64,000 nt of DNA, from NCBI GenBank assembly GCA_016716085.1, contig JADJWY010000008.1, forward strand, positions 448,291-512,290, read 5' to 3'. The position numbers were made by a program, and so were the translations under genes. This DNA is from Hahellaceae bacterium. Lineage in GTDB: Bacteria; Pseudomonadota; Gammaproteobacteria; Pseudomonadales; Oleiphilaceae. Positions 36,128 to 45,180 of this stretch are shown in pieces. The notes beneath the pieces are model-generated. The model was not told the DNA's origin. It made no database searches and saw nothing but the letters and a program-made list of their open reading frames with translations. Position 1 is the stretch's first letter; every line of letters begins with the position of its first letter.

Positions 36128-37079
36128 GAATTTTGCATTGGTTGGGGCAGCTGGTTACATTGCGCCACGTCACATGAAGGCAATTAAGGATACAGGTAAT
36201 ACACTGGTGGCTGCGCTAGATATCAATGATTCGGTAGGAATCATTGATAGCTATTTTCCGGACGCCTCATTTTTTACTGAGTTTGAACGGTTTGATCGCT
36301 ATTTAGATAAGCTCAGAAGGTCAAATCATGGAGAAACAGTTGATTATGTTTCCATTGTTTCGCCAAATTACCTGCATGATGCCCATACTAGGTTTGCATT
36401 GAGATCTGATGCCGACGCCATTTGCGAAAAGCCTTTGGTGCTAAATCCATGGAATATAGATGGACTGAAAGAAATTGAAAGGGACACTGGACGACGGGTG
36501 AATACGATTCTCCAGCTTCGCTTGCACCCATCGATAACGGCTCTTCGGGATGCGATTGCAAATAGTAATGATAATAAAAAGTATGAAGTAGACCTGACAT
36601 ATATAACCTCACGAGGTAAATGGTATTTACATTCCTGGAAGGGTAATGAGCAAAAATCAGGCGGAATTGCCACTAATATAGGCGTTCATTTTTACGATAT
36701 GCTTCATTTCGTTTTTGGAAAATTGCAAAATAATGTCGTTCATTATAAGTCAGACATTAAGTCTGCCGGATATCTTGAGTATGAGAAAGCAAGGGTTCGC
36801 TGGTTTCTTTCAATAGACTACAACGATATACCGGATCAGGTTAAAAAAAGTGGGCAGCGTACATATAGGTCAATTACTTGTAACGGAGAAGAAATAGAGT
36901 TTTCAGGTGGCTTCACCGACCTTCATACGGTTAGCTATCAGGAAATATTGGCAGGAAGAGGCTTTGGTTTGGAAGATAATAGGGTGGCTATAACTACGGT
37001 AGCTGACATTCGGAATAATTTAGCGATTGGCCTTAAAGGTGATTATCATCCTTTTTTAAGAAATATTCAGTCCAATTGA
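36120..37079 (+). CDS. wbpB: WbpB/WlbA: UDP-GlcNAcA 3-dehydrogenase
   Basis: A 319-residue Gfo/Idh/MocA-family NAD enzyme. The N-terminus FALVGAAGYIAPRHMKAIKDTG and the segments DYVSIVSPNYLHDAH, ICEKPLVL (E103-K104-P105), VDLTYITSRGKWYLHSWKG, ATNIGVHFYDMLHFVFG and YLEYEKARVRWFLS closely follow Pseudomonas WbpB as I remember it. It oxidises C3 of UDP-N-acetylglucosaminuronic acid, the second step toward UDP-ManNAc(3NAc)A. The start overlaps the wzz stop by 8 bases. Followed directly by wbpD, wbpE and wbpI homologues. Confidence 0.93.
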   Translation: MPKNFALVGAAGYIAPRHMKAIKDTGNTLVAALDINDSVGIIDSYFPDASFFTEFERFDRYLDKLRRSNHGETVDYVSIVSPNYLHDAHTRFALRSDADAICEKPLVLNPWNIDGLKEIERDTGRRVNTILQLRLHPSITALRDAIANSNDNKKYEVDLTYITSRGKWYLHSWKGNEQKSGGIATNIGVHFYDMLHFVFGKLQNNVVHYKSDIKSAGYLEYEKARVRWFLSIDYNDIPDQVKKSGQRTYRSITCNGEEIEFSGGFTDLHTVSYQEILAGRGFGLEDNRVAITTVADIRNNLAIGLKGDYHPFLRNIQSN

Positions 37080-37093
37080 ACTGGTACCACTAA

Positions 37094-37678
37094 ATGATAA
37101 ATTACACCTTGCATCCTACGGCAATAGTTGATGAGGGAGCCAGTATTGGTGAGGGAACAAGAATCTGGCATTGGGTTCATGTCTGTGGCGGTGCGATAGT
37201 TGGAAAAAACGTATCTATTGGCCAGAATGTTTTTGTAGGGGGGCGTGCAGTTATTGGCGACAAATGCAAGATACAAAATAATGTTTCTTTATATGATAGC
37301 GTTACATTAGAAGAAGATGTATTTTGCGGCCCAAGTGTTGTCTTTACGAATGTGTACAATCCTCGCGCCTTTGTGGAAAGAAAACATGAATATCGATCAA
37401 CGATAATTAAAAAAGGCGCCACCTTGGGGGCCAATTCTACTGTTATATGCGGGGTGAAAGTTGGCGAGTATGCATTCGTAGGTGCCGGCGCACTCATCAG
37501 AGAAGATGTAAAACCTTATGCTTTGATGGTCGGTGTACCTGCAAGACAAATTGGGTGGGTAAGCATATATGGCGAAAGATTAGATCTACCGATACAAGGT
37601 GATGGCGAGTGTGTTTGCCCAAGCGCTGGTGAGCGATATATTTTGACAAATAGTTTTGTATATAGATCGGTGATGTAA
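37094..37678 (+). CDS. wbpD: WbpD/WlbB: UDP-GlcNAc3NA(cA) N-acetyltransferase
   Basis: A 194-residue left-handed beta-helix acetyltransferase. Hexapeptide repeats run from IGEGTRIWHWVHV through VGKNVSIGQNVFVGG to GVKVGEYAFVGAGALI. The NVYNPRAFVERKHEY loop is typical of WbpD/WlbB. It acetylates the 3-amino group in the UDP-ManNAc(3NAc)A pathway after transamination by WbpE. Its stop overlaps the wbpE start (TAATG), and it is 14 bases after wbpB. Confidence 0.92.
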   Translation: MINYTLHPTAIVDEGASIGEGTRIWHWVHVCGGAIVGKNVSIGQNVFVGGRAVIGDKCKIQNNVSLYDSVTLEEDVFCGPSVVFTNVYNPRAFVERKHEYRSTIIKKGATLGANSTVICGVKVGEYAFVGAGALIREDVKPYALMVGVPARQIGWVSIYGERLDLPIQGDGECVCPSAGERYILTNSFVYRSVM

Positions 37679-38790
37679 TGCAATTTTTCGATGTTTCAGC
37701 TCAGTATCGCGAGTTAAAAACTAAAATTGATAAACGAATTCAGAATGTTTTGGATCATGGACAATTTATAATGGGGCCTGAGATATTTGAACTCGAAGAA
37801 CGTTTGGCTGATTTTGTTGGGGTGAAACATGCGATAACATGCGCCAACGGAACAGATGCTCTACTTTTATCCTTGCTGGCTCTAGGTATCAAGCATGGAG
37901 ATGCTGTTTTTTGCCCAACGTTTACATTTTTTGCTAGTGCTGAAGCGATATGCCAAGCTGGCGGAAAAGTAGTGTTTGTTGATATCGACCCTTTGACTTT
38001 TAATATTTCGGTCGAAGACTTGAAGATTAAGATTGAAGCCGTAAAGAAGGAGGGTCTTTATGTTCCAAAGGCAATTATCGCGGTTGACCTGTTTGGATTG
38101 CCAGCTGACTATCCAGAGCTCTTAATTGTTGCTAAAGAAAATAGCTTAATGATTGTTGAGGACGGAGCCCAAGGTTTTGGTGGTAGCATCAATCGAAAGC
38201 ATTCGTGCGGTTTTGGTGATATTTCAACGACCAGTTTTTTTCCTTCAAAGCCTCTTGGATGTTATGGAGATGGCGGGGCCATTTTTACTGATTGTGATGC
38301 GAATGCTGATCTGATTCGCTCGCTCCGCATGCATGGAAAGGGAAGTGATAAGTACGATAACGTTCGTATAGGCATGAATAGTCGACTTGACACTCTACAG
38401 GCTGCGATCTTGTTAGAGAAGCTTTTAATATTTCCAGAAGAGCTACTAAGGAAATCGGATATCGCTAAATTTTATACGGATAGGCTCTGTGAACTTGTTG
38501 AAATTCCAATTGTGCCCAACCACATGACATCTGCTTGGGCACAATTTACAGTCAGAGTTACTGAGCCGGCCTCAGTGGTTAGTAAGCTAGCGCTTATGGG
38601 TGTCCCGACATGTATTTACTATCATAAGTGTTTGCACGAGCAGAAAGCATTTTCTCATCATTCGAATTATGGAAGTCTAATTAACGCGGAACGTGCTAGT
38701 CGGGAGGTGATGAGTCTCCCTATACATCCTTACCTTAGCGAAGATGATAAAGGTAAGATAGTTAATTCATTAATTTCGGTCCTGGGCTGA
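37678..38790 (+). CDS. wbpE: WbpE/WlbC: PLP-dependent 3-aminotransferase
   Basis: A 370-residue DegT/DnrJ/EryC1/StrS aminotransferase. The PLP-binding Lys is probably K191 in FFPSKPLGCYGDGG. ANGTDALLLSL near 56-66 and VEDGAQGFGG near 160-169 (PLP ring Asp) are also visible. In the pathway it transaminates the 3-keto sugar made by WbpB, using glutamate. Tightly packed between wbpD and wbpI. Confidence 0.93.
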   Translation: MQFFDVSAQYRELKTKIDKRIQNVLDHGQFIMGPEIFELEERLADFVGVKHAITCANGTDALLLSLLALGIKHGDAVFCPTFTFFASAEAICQAGGKVVFVDIDPLTFNISVEDLKIKIEAVKKEGLYVPKAIIAVDLFGLPADYPELLIVAKENSLMIVEDGAQGFGGSINRKHSCGFGDISTTSFFPSKPLGCYGDGGAIFTDCDANADLIRSLRMHGKGSDKYDNVRIGMNSRLDTLQAAILLEKLLIFPEELLRKSDIAKFYTDRLCELVEIPIVPNHMTSAWAQFTVRVTEPASVVSKLALMGVPTCIYYHKCLHEQKAFSHHSNYGSLINAERASREVMSLPIHPYLSEDDKGKIVNSLISVLG

Positions 38791-38792
38791 TT

Positions 38793-39872
38793 ATGGCAAA
38801 GGTTCTAACAATTGTAGGTGCTCGTCCTCAGTTTATTAAGGCCGCAATGGTGTCCAAAGCTTTTAAGGATTATGGTCAGGCTATTAGTGAAATAATAGTG
38901 CATACCGGGCAGCATTATGATCCTTTAATGTCAGATGTCTTTTTTAAAGAGCTAAATATACCCGAACCTAAATATAATCTAGCTGTTGGCTCTAAGTCCC
39001 ATGGTAAGCAAACAGCCGAGATGATTAACGGTATTGAAGATGTTCTTTTAAGGGAAAGTCCTGATTGTATTCTTCTTTATGGCGACACGAACTCAACGTT
39101 GGCTGGTGCGTTATCGGCTTCGAAGCTTCACATCCCGATTGTTCATGTTGAGGCCGGACTGCGAAGTTATAATAAACGTATGCCAGAAGAGATTAATAGA
39201 TTATTGACCGATCATGTTTCCACACTTCTGTTATGCCCGACAAAGGCGGCCGTCGATAACCTCAGGAGAGAAGGGGTTGTTAATGGCGTTTCGGTTGTGG
39301 GTGACGTGATGCTTGACTCTGTATTAAGTGTGTTAGGTAATTGCAATAAAGCGATACTAGGGAAGTTTGGTCTGAAAAGTGGTGAGTATTATTTTTTGAC
39401 TCTGCATAGGGCGGAAAATACCGATTCTAAAGCAAAGCTAGAAGAAATTTTTGACGCGGTTAGCGCTCTGAATTGGAAAGTTATTTGGCCAATTCATCCG
39501 CGAACAAAAAGGGTGCTAGAGGAGTTTTTGATTCGTTTGCCCTCCAATATATTGATCACTGAGCCATTAGGATATTCGGACAATATAGGATTATTAGCAG
39601 GTGCGGCATGTCTTTTGACAGATTCTGGGGGGATGCAAAAAGAAGCATATTGGGTGGGAGTGCCATGTGTTACGCTTAGACCTGAAACTGAGTGGACTGA
39701 GACAGTTGATGCGGGCTGGAATAGCGTGACAGGGACAAATGCTGGATTAATTCTCAGAGCGGTCAACGATATTGAGCGGACTAAAACTCTTGTTAGACCT
39801 GATATATTTGGTCGTCCCGGTGCAAATTACAAAATTGCCCGTGAAGTGGCTAATTTATTAAGCGTGAACTGA
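38793..39872 (+). CDS. wbpI: WbpI/WlbD: UDP-GlcNAc3NAcA 2-epimerase
   Basis: A 359-residue non-hydrolysing UDP-sugar 2-epimerase with TIVGARPQFIKAAMVSKAF at the N-terminus, HTGQHYD, YGDTNSTLAGALSASK, HVEAGLRSYNKRMPEEINR, LTLHRAEN and LLTDSGGMQKEAYW. It converts UDP-GlcNAc(3NAc)A to UDP-ManNAc(3NAc)A, completing the pathway begun by wbpB. It is distinct from the broken WecB epimerase at about 57 kb. Confidence 0.92.
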   Translation: MAKVLTIVGARPQFIKAAMVSKAFKDYGQAISEIIVHTGQHYDPLMSDVFFKELNIPEPKYNLAVGSKSHGKQTAEMINGIEDVLLRESPDCILLYGDTNSTLAGALSASKLHIPIVHVEAGLRSYNKRMPEEINRLLTDHVSTLLLCPTKAAVDNLRREGVVNGVSVVGDVMLDSVLSVLGNCNKAILGKFGLKSGEYYFLTLHRAENTDSKAKLEEIFDAVSALNWKVIWPIHPRTKRVLEEFLIRLPSNILITEPLGYSDNIGLLAGAACLLTDSGGMQKEAYWVGVPCVTLRPETEWTETVDAGWNSVTGTNAGLILRAVNDIERTKTLVRPDIFGRPGANYKIAREVANLLSVN

Positions 39873-39882
39873 GGGGTTGGGT

Positions 39883-40446
39883 GTGGGTTTTTTTAAGTTG
39901 TTGTTAAAGGCAATATTTAGATCCTCACAGAAAGATTCTACTCGACTTCTCAACTATTTTGTTCAATATATTTTCGGAGTCAATAAGAAGTTTTCGCATC
40001 CAATTCATTACACTAGCATTGTAACTTCGCCGGAGAATATTAAAACTGTTTACAGTGCAAACTTATTGAGGAGCTTTGAATTTAGTGGATGTTGTTATTT
40101 TTCCGCACCAAATGGAATTCATTTTGGTAAAGATGTGTTGTTTGCTCCTCATCTAAAAATTATTAGCGCTAATCATGCCTTTTCTGGCGATAGAGATCGG
40201 GTGGTAAATAGGCCAGTTGTTATAGATCATAATGTTTGGATTGGGTGCGGCGTTACAATACTTCCTGGGGTTCGTATTGGCGAGCATGCCGTAGTCGGAG
40301 CTGGATCTGTTGTAACTAAAGATGTAGAGCGGTTTTCTGTTGTTGCTGGTGTTCCTGCGGTCAAGATTGGCGGTATTTGTGAAAAATGCTTTGGAAAAAT
40401 GCTAAATATCGGTGGCCAAACTATATGTAAGAAATGTCTGGGCTAA
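39883..40446 (+). CDS. hexapeptide acyltransferase with C-terminal Cys4 tail
   Basis: About 187 residues. The N-terminal part is helical and not typical; the middle (about 75-165) is a left-handed beta-helix O-acetyltransferase (IHFGKDVLFAPHLKIISANHAF, NRPVVIDHNVWIGCGVTILPGVRIGEHAVVGAGSVVTKDV, VVAGVPAVKIG). The last 22 residues read CEKC...CKKC, a zinc-ribbon-like knuckle pair separated by 13 residues that is not part of ordinary hexapeptide transferases. Probably acetylates a sugar of the O-unit. GTG 39883 follows GAGGGG; TTG 39877 is less likely. Confidence 0.78.
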   Translation: MGFFKLLLKAIFRSSQKDSTRLLNYFVQYIFGVNKKFSHPIHYTSIVTSPENIKTVYSANLLRSFEFSGCCYFSAPNGIHFGKDVLFAPHLKIISANHAFSGDRDRVVNRPVVIDHNVWIGCGVTILPGVRIGEHAVVGAGSVVTKDVERFSVVAGVPAVKIGGICEKCFGKMLNIGGQTICKKCLG

Positions 40447-40461
40447 AGCGGGTTTTCAGCA

Positions 40462-42039
40462 TTGAAAAGTAAAAAGCTTTTTTTGCAAAGTGTATATTGG
40501 ATTTATGTGTCAAAAGTTGTATTGCAAATTTCATCTATAGTTTGTCAGCTTTTGATAATAAGAGCCTTGAAAGTTGAAGAATACGGCGCACTTGGTGTTC
40601 TTGCAAATTTTGTAACTATTCTTTCTGCGATATCTGTCTCGCCGCTTTCAGGAGTTCTATCTCGATATCTTCCTGAGTATTTAATTTCTGATCAGTTTTT
40701 TAAGTTAAAAAAACTAATTTCGTATTCAGTTATTATTTTGGCGCTACTTCTTCTGGTGTTGATATCTATACTCTCATGTTTCTCAACATGGATCTTGGAT
40801 TTTCTTAATGTTGCATTCCTTAATGAATTTGCTTTTTTGGTAATTTTATATGTGGTAACTAATATATTTAATCTGTTTGTTAGTGCCATTATGACCTCGC
40901 AAATGTTGCATGATAAGATTGCTAAAGTATCGATTTGGCAAGCGATTATTATGATTGTTTCATATTTTAGCCTATTGCCTTGGCTAAGTTTGGAGTATGT
41001 TTTATGGGTGATGGTATGTAATCAATTATTGTTTTCGTTTGCAGGTGTTTTCTATAGTGTAAAACCTTTAATGGTGACGGCAAGAAAGTTCAAACTAGCC
41101 CCTATATTTGAGCAGAATTCCTTTAGACGCGAACTGTCATATGGGTTTTATAGCATGGGAAACGAAATAGGCTCTGTTGCGATTGGCAAATCATCAGACC
41201 TGTTAATTGTGTCCATGGTTTTAAGTCCACTTCAAGCTGGGTTCATGGCTGTAGCTCACAAGATTTATGATTTGTTTTTGAAAGTCTTCCCGCTCAAAGA
41301 GCTTAATACAGTATTTAGAACATTATTGGTTCAAAGGTTCTATTCCCCTGAATCTAGAGATGAGTTTAATGATGTACTTAGCTTGATTTCACGCCTATTC
41401 CTGCCTGTATTTCTGATTCCTTTTATATTAATCGCTCTCTTTGGAAGAGAGTTTTTAGCTTTATTCGCTGGTCAAAATTATGTTGATTCATACTATATTA
41501 TGGTATGTGTTTTTGCTAGTGGTATAGTTACAGCAATATTCTACCCAGTAGGTCTTGCCGCGATAGTGCTCGAAAGATTGGATTTAGCAATGTACTGTAA
41601 GTTCACTGGTGTAGTATTTATTCCTTTATCTATTCTGACTGCAGAGGAGTACGGTGCTGTTGGTGTGGCCTGTATCACACTGCTGGGTGATTTTAGTCGT
41701 AATTACCTCCTTTATTTGTTGTTAGGTAAGCGTTATGGTGTGACTGTTGAGGTGGGGAAGACTTTAAAAAGCGCTCTTCCGTTAATAATACTGCTTGGAG
41801 TGACTTCTACTGTTCTGAATTTTTTATCTCCTAATGAAAATTGGCAGTTGATAATCGTTTTTTTGATTATATGCGCATTAATATGCATTGCATTGCTTTA
41901 TTTTCATCCGTTCTCCAAGCGTGAACTTAAGTTTTTGTCTGATGTGCTAGCAGCTTCATCTAAAGGCAGTCAAATAGTCGATAAGATAATTTTAGCACAT
42001 TCGGTTTGTAATAAATGTATAAGGATTTTTCGTGTCTAA
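40462..42039 (+). CDS. wzx: Wzx-type O-unit flippase
   Basis: A 525-residue protein with about 12-14 hydrophobic helices in the MOP/polysaccharide-transporter family. It begins FLQSVYWIYVSKVVLQISSIVCQLLIIRALKVEEYGALG, a typical N-terminal flippase helix pair, split here by the family EYG-type turn. It would flip lipid-linked O-units across the inner membrane for Wzy. The gene starts with TTG and no strong Shine-Dalgarno, and overlaps the next gene by 8 bases. Strongly AT-rich codon use, like wzy and the adjacent transferases. Confidence 0.85.
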   Translation: MKSKKLFLQSVYWIYVSKVVLQISSIVCQLLIIRALKVEEYGALGVLANFVTILSAISVSPLSGVLSRYLPEYLISDQFFKLKKLISYSVIILALLLLVLISILSCFSTWILDFLNVAFLNEFAFLVILYVVTNIFNLFVSAIMTSQMLHDKIAKVSIWQAIIMIVSYFSLLPWLSLEYVLWVMVCNQLLFSFAGVFYSVKPLMVTARKFKLAPIFEQNSFRRELSYGFYSMGNEIGSVAIGKSSDLLIVSMVLSPLQAGFMAVAHKIYDLFLKVFPLKELNTVFRTLLVQRFYSPESRDEFNDVLSLISRLFLPVFLIPFILIALFGREFLALFAGQNYVDSYYIMVCVFASGIVTAIFYPVGLAAIVLERLDLAMYCKFTGVVFIPLSILTAEEYGAVGVACITLLGDFSRNYLLYLLLGKRYGVTVEVGKTLKSALPLIILLGVTSTVLNFLSPNENWQLIIVFLIICALICIALLYFHPFSKRELKFLSDVLAASSKGSQIVDKIILAHSVCNKCIRIFRV

Positions 42040-43222
42040 AAAGATACTTGTAAATGGTTTGTCTGCACTAACTGATGGGCATGTTGTTTTGTATCACCGG
42101 CTCTCGGAGCTAGGCTACTCTCCTGTGATTTCCTACCGTACCAGTGATAGATCGTTTGATGGAGATTACAAAGTTAATATTGTTAAGTTTAACTCATTTC
42201 GATTGTTAGAGCTTATCCAGTTTTTTAGGTTTATAGTTTTAAATCGTCCTGACGTAGTTGAATTTTACTTGCATGAATTTGGTGGACTAAGGCCGATTTA
42301 TGAAATTATAAAAATAATATTATGCAAGATACTCCAGGTTCCGATAACGGTTGTTTGTACTGGTCGTGAGATATTGAATTACAAAGATAACGGAAGGTTA
42401 AAGTGCTTCGCAGTAAGGATGGCATTGTATTTTTCACCGAAGTTTTTAATCAAAGAAAGTTATATGAAGGATATTATTAGAGAGTATCATATTGCTGATG
42501 AAAATAAGGCATTATTTATTCATAATGGTGTGTATGAGGGATTGACAAAATGTCGGTTCGGTGGTTTCAAAGATCAAAAGATTGTTCTTTTTTATAATTC
42601 GTTTAAAAAATGGCGTAATGTCCCATTTTTGGTTGATGCTGCGAAGCTTATACTTTCCCATCGTCGTGATGTGGTTTTTCTAATAGTTGGAGCGCGAAAT
42701 AATTCAGAGGTTAAGCAGGTGGAGGATCGAGTTTTTGACTTGGATTCTGAATTGAAATGGCGGATTCAGGTGCACGAAATGAATAGTAACAAGGAGTTCT
42801 ATTTTGGGTTGGCCGATGCACTGGTTCTTCCTGCTGATATTATTTGGCTGAATAATACTGTATTGGAAGCAATGCTTCTGGAGGTTCCGGTAGTTCTACC
42901 TAACGTGGACTGGGTTGATAAAATCGTCACAGATAAAGTAGATGGGTTTGTGTATAGCCATATGGACCTTAATGAGTTCGCTCGAAAAATTGAGCAAGCA
43001 ATAGATAGTAGTGAAGAAGATCTCAAAAGGATCACTGCTAATGCTAAGGATAACGTGATCAGTAAATTTGGTTCGGAAAAAAGGGCTATTTTGCATCATC
43101 TTTTTTACCAAGTTTACTTTGACAAAGATGAAGGGCAATATAGCCAACTGTTTTCGTCTGATGATTACCAGGTTAAATCGCTGAATGAAGTAAAAAATTC
43201 TATCTTTAATCTAGGTGGTTAA
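42032..43222 (+). CDS. GT4-like glycosyltransferase
   Basis: A 396-residue GT-B protein. The N-terminus ILVNGLSALTDGHVVLYHRLSELGYSPVIS suits a Rossmann-like acceptor domain. The C-terminal donor domain has IVLFYNSFKKWRNVPFLVDAAKLI, FLIVGARNN and NTVLEAMLLEVPVVLPNVDW, where E-x-(n) spacing is near the GT4 pattern. Probably transfers one sugar of the O-unit in the cytosol. Donor and acceptor cannot be told. Starts within the wzx 3' end. Confidence 0.75.
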   Translation: MSKKILVNGLSALTDGHVVLYHRLSELGYSPVISYRTSDRSFDGDYKVNIVKFNSFRLLELIQFFRFIVLNRPDVVEFYLHEFGGLRPIYEIIKIILCKILQVPITVVCTGREILNYKDNGRLKCFAVRMALYFSPKFLIKESYMKDIIREYHIADENKALFIHNGVYEGLTKCRFGGFKDQKIVLFYNSFKKWRNVPFLVDAAKLILSHRRDVVFLIVGARNNSEVKQVEDRVFDLDSELKWRIQVHEMNSNKEFYFGLADALVLPADIIWLNNTVLEAMLLEVPVVLPNVDWVDKIVTDKVDGFVYSHMDLNEFARKIEQAIDSSEEDLKRITANAKDNVISKFGSEKRAILHHLFYQVYFDKDEGQYSQLFSSDDYQVKSLNEVKNSIFNLGG

Positions 43223-43225
43223 GGC

Positions 43226-43765
43226 GTGGGTAGATTGAAGTTCTTGGCTTTTACTCTGGTATATTCTCTGTTAAATAGAATTGATCTTCGTTATGTTTCG
43301 CCTTTCAAGGTGCTGAGTTCGCTGGTTGAGCAAGGGAGGGTCGTTAGCCTTCGTGGCATGGGGTGCCGCATCGGAAAAAGCTCTTTTGTCAGATCAAGAT
43401 CATTTATAACAACACCCTCTATGATATCAATTGGGAAAAACTCAAAAGTTGGTCCATATGCCGAGCTATGGTCATATGGAGGCATTGAAATTGGGGATGA
43501 TGTTGAAATTGGGTCAAGATTGGTTGTTCATACGGACGAGCATCGTATTGACGATCCAGGTCTACCCTTGACAAAACAGGGAAGCGTTCATGCAAAAGTA
43601 ATAGTTGGTGATGATGTATATATTGGTTCGAGTGTGACTATACTAAGTGGCGTGACTATTGGTAATCGCGTCATTGTCGCCGCCGGCTCTGTTGTGATAA
43701 AAGACCTTGAGAGCGGTTACCTATATGCTGGTGTGCCAGCTACTAAGAAAAGGAAGATTAATTAG
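43226..43765 (+). CDS. hexapeptide-repeat acyltransferase
   Basis: A 179-residue left-handed beta-helix transferase: SMISIGKNSKVGPYAELWS, GIEIGDDVEIGSRLVVHTDEH, VIVGDDVYIGSSVTILSGVTIGNRVIVAAGSVVIKDL, YLYAGVPATKKRK. The catalytic His is probably in the VVHTDEHRIDD loop. It is likely a sugar O-acetyltransferase of the WbbJ/LbH type. GTG start 3 bases after the preceding stop. The 92 bases after it hold no gene. Confidence 0.8.
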   Translation: MGRLKFLAFTLVYSLLNRIDLRYVSPFKVLSSLVEQGRVVSLRGMGCRIGKSSFVRSRSFITTPSMISIGKNSKVGPYAELWSYGGIEIGDDVEIGSRLVVHTDEHRIDDPGLPLTKQGSVHAKVIVGDDVYIGSSVTILSGVTIGNRVIVAAGSVVIKDLESGYLYAGVPATKKRKIN

Positions 43766-43857
43766 GGAAGTATTTGCATGCTTTTTATCGCATGATTTAT
43801 TTTTAGACCTCTTGTTCTGTAAATAAATAATTAATGTTCTGATGAGGTCAAGCTTAG

Positions 43858-45120
43858 GTGAATCTGTTTTTTTTGGTCATGGCTTGTTTTATGTCTGTGT
43901 ATGGTATTTGGGTAAATGCCGTGCCGGGTAATTCTATATTGTTTTTATTCCTCTGTTCGCTTCTATTTTTGTTTATCTATTTGTGTTTTTGGAGGTCATG
44001 GCGCTTTGTAATTAAGGTTGGCAGGTTAGAGATAGGTGTATTTGCAATACATTTATTTATAATTTGCTATCTGGCAATTGTTTCGTTATATCTTGGATGC
44101 TTATTTCCTGATCTCTTGTCTGGTCAGGTAATGGCTTTCTTGTCTGCATTTGTCGCAATGGTTATTGGTAGTTGTTTCAGACATTATGACTTTAGGGTGG
44201 TTGTATTAGGTATACTCTTTATTACCACTATTCAAGCCTGCGCAATTCTTGCAAGTTTTCTCTCTGAATCATTTCGTACATTTGCCGATGCGGCGATTGG
44301 TGAGGCAATGCAAGTGGTTGATGGAGGAAATTGGCGATTAAGGGGGTTTAGTAACGTAGCGGGTTCGAGTTTGTCAATCATTCAAGGTTTGGGTTTGATT
44401 TCTGCGGCGTACTTAGTTTTTAAGGACCGGTCTCAGCGGAGGCTTGTGCTTCCGTGTGTGCCAATTATATTTGTTTCAATTTTGTTCACTGGTAAGAGCG
44501 GTTTATTATCTATCCCTCTGGCTATTATTTTCTGGATGTTGGTTGCAGCTACGGGAGGGCGTTTTTCGGTTTCTGGTATTTTTGAGGTATTTAAGGCGAT
44601 TATATTAAGCGCTTCAATTTTATTTGTTTTATATTATTTGTACAGTAATTTTTTTGTGCAAAATACGGTTTATGGAACCGATGCGCTAGCGGGGGTTTTT
44701 GTTAGGGCCTCGGAAGAATATTTGGTGCTCGCTGGGGGGGATAGAGGGGATACTTTGTCATATTTGACCTACTCATTCAATTTGCCTGATCGCGAATTTG
44801 TTTGGCTTTTCGGCGATCCTCGTTCTTGGGAGGAGCTGCGGTACTCTGCTGTTCGCATTGGTGACAGTGGCTATTTAAGGTTGTTGTGGGGCTACGGTAT
44901 ATTCGTTTCAACTATATATTATGCTTTGTTTGTTGTAATGTTAATTTCGGCGGCGTCTATGGTTTCTGATAGAGTTTCGAAAATATATATTTATATTGTA
45001 TATGGCTGGATATTTGTTATGCAGTTTAAAGAGCCTTACATGCTTATGCCATGTTTTGTTTTTATTCTAACATTGCTTTGTTTTTCGTCTGGTAATAGTG
45101 TTTGTTCTCTGAGGCGGTGA
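43858..45120 (+). CDS. wzy: Wzy-like O-antigen polymerase
   Basis: A 420-residue protein with about 11-12 hydrophobic helices and one large extracytoplasmic loop (about residues 270-345, containing GGDRGDTLSYLTYSFNLPDREFVWLFGDPRSWEEL, shown here only to mark the loop by its acidic/aromatic ends). Wzy proteins share topology and little sequence, so the call rests on topology and context beside wzx and wzz. It would polymerise O-units at the periplasmic face. GTG start and very AT-rich composition. Confidence 0.72.
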   Translation: MNLFFLVMACFMSVYGIWVNAVPGNSILFLFLCSLLFLFIYLCFWRSWRFVIKVGRLEIGVFAIHLFIICYLAIVSLYLGCLFPDLLSGQVMAFLSAFVAMVIGSCFRHYDFRVVVLGILFITTIQACAILASFLSESFRTFADAAIGEAMQVVDGGNWRLRGFSNVAGSSLSIIQGLGLISAAYLVFKDRSQRRLVLPCVPIIFVSILFTGKSGLLSIPLAIIFWMLVAATGGRFSVSGIFEVFKAIILSASILFVLYYLYSNFFVQNTVYGTDALAGVFVRASEEYLVLAGGDRGDTLSYLTYSFNLPDREFVWLFGDPRSWEELRYSAVRIGDSGYLRLLWGYGIFVSTIYYALFVVMLISAASMVSDRVSKIYIYIVYGWIFVMQFKEPYMLMPCFVFILTLLCFSSGNSVCSLRR

Positions 45121-45180
45121 TTATTTTTAATAATTGCTTTGGAGAATGTATGTGTTATTTGTTCAAGTTTTTTCGTTAAA

